DNA of 64,000 nucleotides, taken from NCBI RefSeq assembly GCF_027409185.1, contig NC_084470.1, forward strand, positions 37,809,001-37,873,000, in the 5' to 3' direction. Origin of the DNA: Cynocephalus volans. Lineage: Eukaryota > Chordata > Mammalia > Dermoptera > Cynocephalidae. Positions 59,186-64,000 of this stretch are shown here, piece after piece (position 1 is the stretch's first letter; every line of letters starts with the position of its first letter). Made by a program: the position numbers and the translations under genes. The notes beneath the pieces are model-generated. The model did not search any database, had not been told where the DNA came from, and was given only the letters and a program-made list of their open reading frames with translations.

Positions 59186-60189
59186 CTCCATGTGTGGTTA
59201 TTCACTTGGGGGTCCTCAGCTTCCAGTTTTACTCTGTTACCCCTGTCAGCTGAATGAAGAATGCTTGAACATTTTTTGTACCCTTACAATACCAAGAAAG
59301 GACCATGGAGTGTTTTAGTTTGGGAGAAAGGTAGAAAAGAGAGAGGTAAGGAACTAACTGCAGCTCACATAATTTCCTCTGATTACATTATTTTCTCTAA
59401 TGTAAACCACAGCCTTTTAAATTGTGGAGGAAACTCTGCCCAAACTATGAGGCTATTTTACGGTTTTGCCCTTTTGTTTTTATATCCTGTTTGTTGTTGA
59501 AGTCTGCTCTGGTCTAGTCACTGCTAGAACTCACAGGGTGAGGAGCAGGATTAGCCTTGTGTTTACTGAGGGGTCGCAAGAAGATGAGAGATGGGAAATG
59601 TGGCTTTTCATGTTATTCTAGATTACTGATAACCCTTATCTAAAGATAGGTAGAAATGGTTCCTGCTAGATGGTGCCTCTTAGTTAAGCAGTACTATTGT
59701 GTCTTCCATTACCAAAACAAAAAAAAGGAAGAAAACTTTCTAAGAAATAGTGAAGTTGAATCGATATTTTTGAAATCTGCTACCTATTTTAAGTATATAT
59801 TGTGTTAGATCCCAAACCTAAGTTAACCATTGCTGTGTAGCAAAACTTACATAAATCATAATGATTATTATTGGCCTCTCAGATAATGTTATTTCAGTGA
59901 CTTAAGATATATTTTAAATGCAATATATTATTCTGTATTTTGAATTTTTATATACCATGTTCTACCTGTTTCTTTTGTTTGAAACCTAATTGTTCTTGAA
60001 TTATATATTTTGAGGAAATAGAGACAGAGGGATGAATTGAAGTGACTTGCTAGAACACATGTAGTGGGTTCTAGATGGAAGCAGGTCTATATCTGTCGAT
60101 ACAGTGGCATACAGCATGGTACAGTGCAGTATGATATGGAGGAGTTGGGCAGACACTCTTCCTGCACTGCCTCTGCTGTGGGAGCTTGA

Positions 60190-60320
60190 GATCCAAGTTA
60201 CCTTGGTTTTCCCATCTGTAAAATGGATCCGTAATGCTTACCTTGCAAGCTTAAAATCAAAGTCTTAAAGACTTAAATAAGAGACTGTATTTGACACATA
60301 ATGCTCGGTAGATTATTTCC
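60190..60320 (+). mobile_element. MIR SINE fragment
   Basis: TTGGTTTTCCCATCTGTAAA, ATGGATCCGTAATGCTTACC and ACTTAAATAAGAGACTGTAT in MIR order. Confidence 0.65.
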
Positions 60321-60349
60321 CCCAATATTTTATTCTAAAAAAATTTTTT

Positions 60350-60453
60350 AATGCAGAAAAGTTGATTTTTACGGTATATATGATGGTGAGCAAACACCTG
60401 TAAGGTTCACCATCATATATACCATTAAAATTACCGGGTTTGTTTTCTGCATT
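60350..60453. repeat. 104-bp imperfect palindrome with two perfect arm pairs
   Basis: Inner arms GGTATATATGATGGTGA (60373-60389) and its exact inverse (60407-60423) flank a 17-bp loop. Outer arms AATGCAGAAAA (60350-60360) and inverse (60443-60453) lie symmetrically outside. Described further under findings. Confidence 0.9.
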
Positions 60454-60494
60454 TTTACCCATTTCTCCTTTTGTGTGTGTTTTGTTTTGTTGAC

Positions 60495-60625
60495 TGGGTT
60501 CTCTCACTAAACTAGGAAGTCTTTGAGGTCAGGTATTGTGAGTTTTACCTCTGTTTTCCCATTGCTAGCTAGTATAGTACGTGGTCTATGATTAGCTCTT
60601 AATAAACTCTGGTTGAGTCTGTGGA
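60495..60625 (+). mobile_element. L2 3'-end fragment
   Basis: GGAAGTCTTTGAGGTCAGGT and TTAGCTCTTAATAAACTCTG resemble the L2 3' end. Confidence 0.5.
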
Positions 60626-60665
60626 TGTTTTCAAGTCCGTGCCCCATAATAAACTCACTATCAGT

Positions 60666-60868
60666 ACTCTCCAATAGAATGTTCTACAGTGATTGAAATG
60701 ATCTATAATTCTCTTTTTCCCAGTATGATAATCACTAGCCATGTGTGGCTACTGAGTACTTGAAATGTAGCTAATACACCTGAGTAAGGGAATTTTTAAT
60801 TTAATTTTAATTAACTTAACGTTAGCCACATGTGGATAGTGGCTACTGTACTGGACAATGAAGCTCTA
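60666..60868 (+). mobile_element. MER5A hAT-Charlie element, nearly complete
   Basis: Begins CTCTCCAATAGAATGTTCTA, passes TAGCCATGTGTGGCTACTGA and an AT-rich centre, then TAGCCACATGTGGATAGTGG, and ends CTGTACTGGACAATG. Both terminal parts are present. Confidence 0.9.
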
Positions 60869-63525
60869 TATACTTCAGCTATTATTATTTTTGTCAATAT
60901 TTGTTCCTTCTCTTTGTTTATTTCCCTTTCCCCTTTAGCCTTTACTCTTCTCTCCTATTGCTATTAACTGGCTCTAATTATCTCTTTATGTAGCTGGTAA
61001 ATAGACTGCAGGAGAATGTAAACATAATGCCATAGGGTGGTGATTTCAGTCATTGTTATCTCCTTTTTCCTTCTGGGTGGAACTATTATTCTGGGGACTG
61101 GCAAATATTTAGCATTTATTTTGCTAACATTTATTTTGCAGAGCTAAACCAAGATTTTTACAAAATCCCAGTGGGCTGGGCTTAAGTTATATTCCTTGTA
61201 GAAACCATATCATGGTGGCATACGATGTCTATTCCTGTGCTCCACACTTGCTTGGTTTTCAGTGGACCCAGATTATCTTCCAACATTTTCAAGCTACTTT
61301 CAACTCAGTTTGAGCATCTTATCAAACTTCAAGGTGGCAGAGAGGAACAGGTCACACTCTGTGGAAGCTTCAGTTTGCCTTCTAGAAAATGCCATGTACT
61401 CTTCCACGAGCGCTTTCTCCTTCTCATGTGTGAACTCTGCTGCAGAACCTAGTAGGTGCCCGGAAAATATGCTGAATGTTGTTCAGTGAAAATGAACTTG
61501 AAATTCAGAACGTCTCTTGTGGTCTCTACTCTTATTTGTTATATATTTTTGGATGGATCAAAACACCCGAAGTAAACTTGAGGGGCTGTCCAAAACTTGG
61601 GAGGTTCAAGTTGGCTATTATAGTACAAGCCCTTACAAATGTGTTAGCTGGAAAACTGGCCTGAAAATATGAGAATGGGATATTTCCTTGGGTTTCTGGC
61701 ACCCACTTTGATGTCATGGGAATAGATTTTCTGATGGTACTTCCTGTTAACCAGGACATTACCACTCCCTTGTCCCCCTCCTTTTTTTCTTTTGTCCATC
61801 CCTAGAAATGGTGCAAAGAAAGAAAATAAAAATAAAGCTAAAACAACAATCCAGAGAAACTTTTGAACCAAGGTTGGCTTCTCCCCCTATCCCCAGAATG
61901 GTTTCAAGTTGTGATTGATTTTTATTAAAATGAAACAATAACCATCATCATAATTAATATTAAGTGCATATTATGTACCAATTGCTTAAAATGAACTGTG
62001 TCATCTAATCCTCACAGCAGCCTGAAGAGAAAGGCCCTGTTATTACCCCATTTTACAGGTGAAGATTCCTAGGCACCAAGAGGTTCAATACCCACCTCAA
62101 ATCTTCTGAGTAGGAGAAAGCAAGTTGGAAATCCCCAGCTCAGCTTTGTATTGTGTAGGGTTTCTTCCCTTTGCCAACTATATAAAGTAAATTCCTTTTT
62201 ATTTTTTTTTCCAGGGAGGGCTGATGGGGAAGGTTAGAAGCCTCAGAACCCACAGAATAACAAAAGGGTTTTCAAGTGAAAGCTGGAAACAATACATTTT
62301 TAACAAAATGGGCAGTTACTCTAATTGCTGTGCCCCTACTGTTCAATTCCTTTTTATGTCCTAATTCATTAAATTATGTGCACACACCGGCTTATTATTT
62401 ACAGATGTATGCACTTTTAACTGGCTCATATGAAACAGATGTTTCACGAAAGGTAACAGAGAGCAAGTGATCTAAACCCTCCTTTAGTGGGCATCAAGTG
62501 AGTATTATGGCCCATTACCTGCAGGTCTTTTGCTATTATCTTGAATTGCAATGTCCAGTGTGCGGAGGAGAATTCAATTTGTCCCCTGGAGGAACAAATA
62601 AAAATACAACAACCCGTAAGCAAACATCTGCATCTAAAATAAAAGAGGGTGTGTGTAGGTGATAGGCAGGTGGTGTTCACATGTGGGCTTTGGTGGATAT
62701 GTGAGTTTTATAAGCAATTTGGGGAAAAAAAAAAAAAAAAGACCCATTGCCTTACAGGAGGTGTGGTTCATTGAGAAGGCCGTCTTCGGAGACTAGTGCT
62801 ATCATATGACTTGCTGTAGAAAGAAATGCATACCTCTTTTTGAAAACAAGATAACATGGCCTACACTGGGTGGTATATGTCAATGGACAGTTATTTCAAT
62901 ACTTCGGAATATTGGGGAGCAATAATAATCACCCTCACAACGTCCACAGTGGGATTTATTGTTTATGAATTGTCAGGAGTTCTCAAACAATAGAAAAAAA
63001 TTGGAGCAGAAAAATGGCTGAAATTGTGTCATTTTACATGTTGAAAGCTGGAAACAGTCACAACTGAAATAGAAACTAGACATGAAATATTAAGTGACAT
63101 ATCAGGTTTATTGCATATATGACCATGAGAGTGCATTTTATTTTGTCTTACGGAGCTCTAAAAAATCCATGTAATGGATTAAAGGTATTAAAACTCCCAT
63201 ATTCTCCCTGGCTCTAGTCCAGGGAACAAGGCATGATAAATAATCCCAATAGACAGAATATGTAGGAAGGAATTTTAAAGTGTATTTATGGCAGACATAT
63301 TGACCTCCTTAACTAATAAAAATGAATACATGAGGTTAGTTTTGAAGAAAATGTGTAGCCCTTACAACACACTACAGTGTTAGTATCTTTAAAATATTGC
63401 CCACATCTCTGTGACATATGGCTATCATAGTCTGTCTTTACCCTAGAAATGAGGAATAGCATGAGTTTTATAATAATATATAGTCACTATAAGAAGAAAC
63501 AGCTTTAATTTCCTTTTTCTTAAAG
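60869..63525 (+). other. RARB: RARB beta-2 intron 1, distal part
   Basis: Apart from the MIR at 61955-62130 and a 17-A run near 62728-62744, nothing was recognised. Confidence 0.5.
61955..62130 (-). mobile_element. MIR-type SINE
   Basis: CTAATCCTCACAGCAGCCTG, TACCCCATTTTACAGGTGAA and TATTATGTACCAATTGCTTA: reversed MIR. Confidence 0.75.
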
Positions 63526-63737
63526 CAGGGGTCTGCAAACTGAGCCAAATCTGGCCTGTGGCCTGTTTGTGTAAATAAAGTTTTATTGGACCATGCCATG
63601 CCTGTTCATTTACATCTTGTCTGTGGCTGCTTTCCCCTACAACACCAGAGTTGAGTGCTGAGATACAGACCTTATAGCCCACAAAGCCTAAAATATTTAC
63701 TATCTGGCCCTTTACAGACAAAGTTTGCTGATCCTGC
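63526..63737 (+). mobile_element. hAT-like non-autonomous DNA transposon, complete
   Basis: Terminal repeats CAGGGGTCTGCAAAC and the inverse GTTTGCTGATCCTG bound a 212-bp element with the landmark GTAAATAAAGTTTTATTGGA. Flanking octamers TCTTAAAG and CCTTAAAA (6/8) are consistent with the 8-bp duplication of hAT elements. Best-preserved of three copies in the window. Confidence 0.85.
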
Positions 63738-63849
63738 CTTAAAACATTAAAAAACAAATAGGTCTGTTGGAAATAGAAATGAGTGCTTTATTTCTCATTT
63801 ATACTAATCTTGTATGTGGATTCAGTAGGCCAATTTTGGATCAAGCCAT

Positions 63850-64000
63850 TTTCTAACTGTATGTGACCTGAGTCAAGTCATTCAACTCCTCTAAGCTTTA
63901 GTTTCCTCTTGTGAATAATGGAGATTAAAAAGCTGATGATGATAATATATCCCCACTCTCCTTCACACTTTAGTCATGGGGAAACAAGTAGCATAATATG
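63850..64000 (+). mobile_element. MIR SINE fragment at window edge
   Basis: TAACTGTATGTGACCTGAGT, AAGTCATTCAACTCCTCTAA and CTTTAGTTTCCTCTTGTGAA follow MIR; may continue past the window. Confidence 0.65.

Overview
This is a mammalian nuclear genomic window. It has long non-coding stretches, the ancient eutherian repeat set (MIR, L2, MER5A-type hAT copies, an MLT1 solo LTR), microsatellites and one nearly intact young LINE-1. I saw no Alu, B1/B2, carnivore SINEC or ruminant SINE copy. The two lineage-type SINEs are short monomers derived from tRNA-Ile, with only an A-rich tail after the tRNA part. From memory that fits the CYN SINEs of colugos (Dermoptera); treat it as a lead, not a determination.

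The only protein-coding host gene recognised is RARB (retinoic acid receptor beta). The window carries its retinoic-acid-inducible P2 promoter and the first exon of the beta-2 isoform on the + strand. From 5' to 3' these are: a CRE-like TGATGTCA (49007-49014), an imperfect upstream DR5 (49023-49039), the classical DR5 retinoic acid response element GGTTCACCGAAAGTTCA (49053-49069), a TATA-like box (49075-49082), an inferred start near 49106, a 469-nt leader with five short uORFs, the start codon at 49575, and a coding part of 157 nt ending at a GT donor at 49732. The promoter sits in a CpG-rich stretch (about 48690-49360). Everything downstream of 49732 is intron 1 of beta-2 transcripts. Everything upstream is 5' flank, or intron of longer RARB transcripts.

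The largest element is a full-length LINE-1 on the - strand (28395-35161, about 6.8 kb) with perfect 17-bp target-site duplications, a YY1 motif near its 5' end, an intact ORF1 (326 aa) and an ORF2 broken only once, by a net +1 in a 12-A run between the endonuclease and reverse transcriptase domains. All seven catalytic endonuclease positions checked and the FADD box are intact. It landed beside two older L1 3' fragments (35.2-37.5 kb).

Layout: 1-28 kb is unique sequence with MIR/L2/hAT/LTR fossils, a U6 snRNA retropseudogene (about 18.8-18.9 kb), a nested L2/MER5A/SINE site (22.6-23.3 kb) and a 38-bp inverted repeat pair (7.5/8.4 kb). 28.4-37.5 kb is the LINE-1 block. 37.5-46.8 kb is unique sequence with a very clean 58-bp mariner-like MITE (41971-42028), a GATG-type satellite and a second tRNA SINE. 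46.8-49.7 kb is the RARB promoter and exon. 49.7-57.6 kb is strikingly poor in recognisable repeats. 57.6-64 kb holds old repeats and a 104-bp imperfect palindrome. Repeat boundaries were judged by eye and are approximate unless target-site duplications are quoted.
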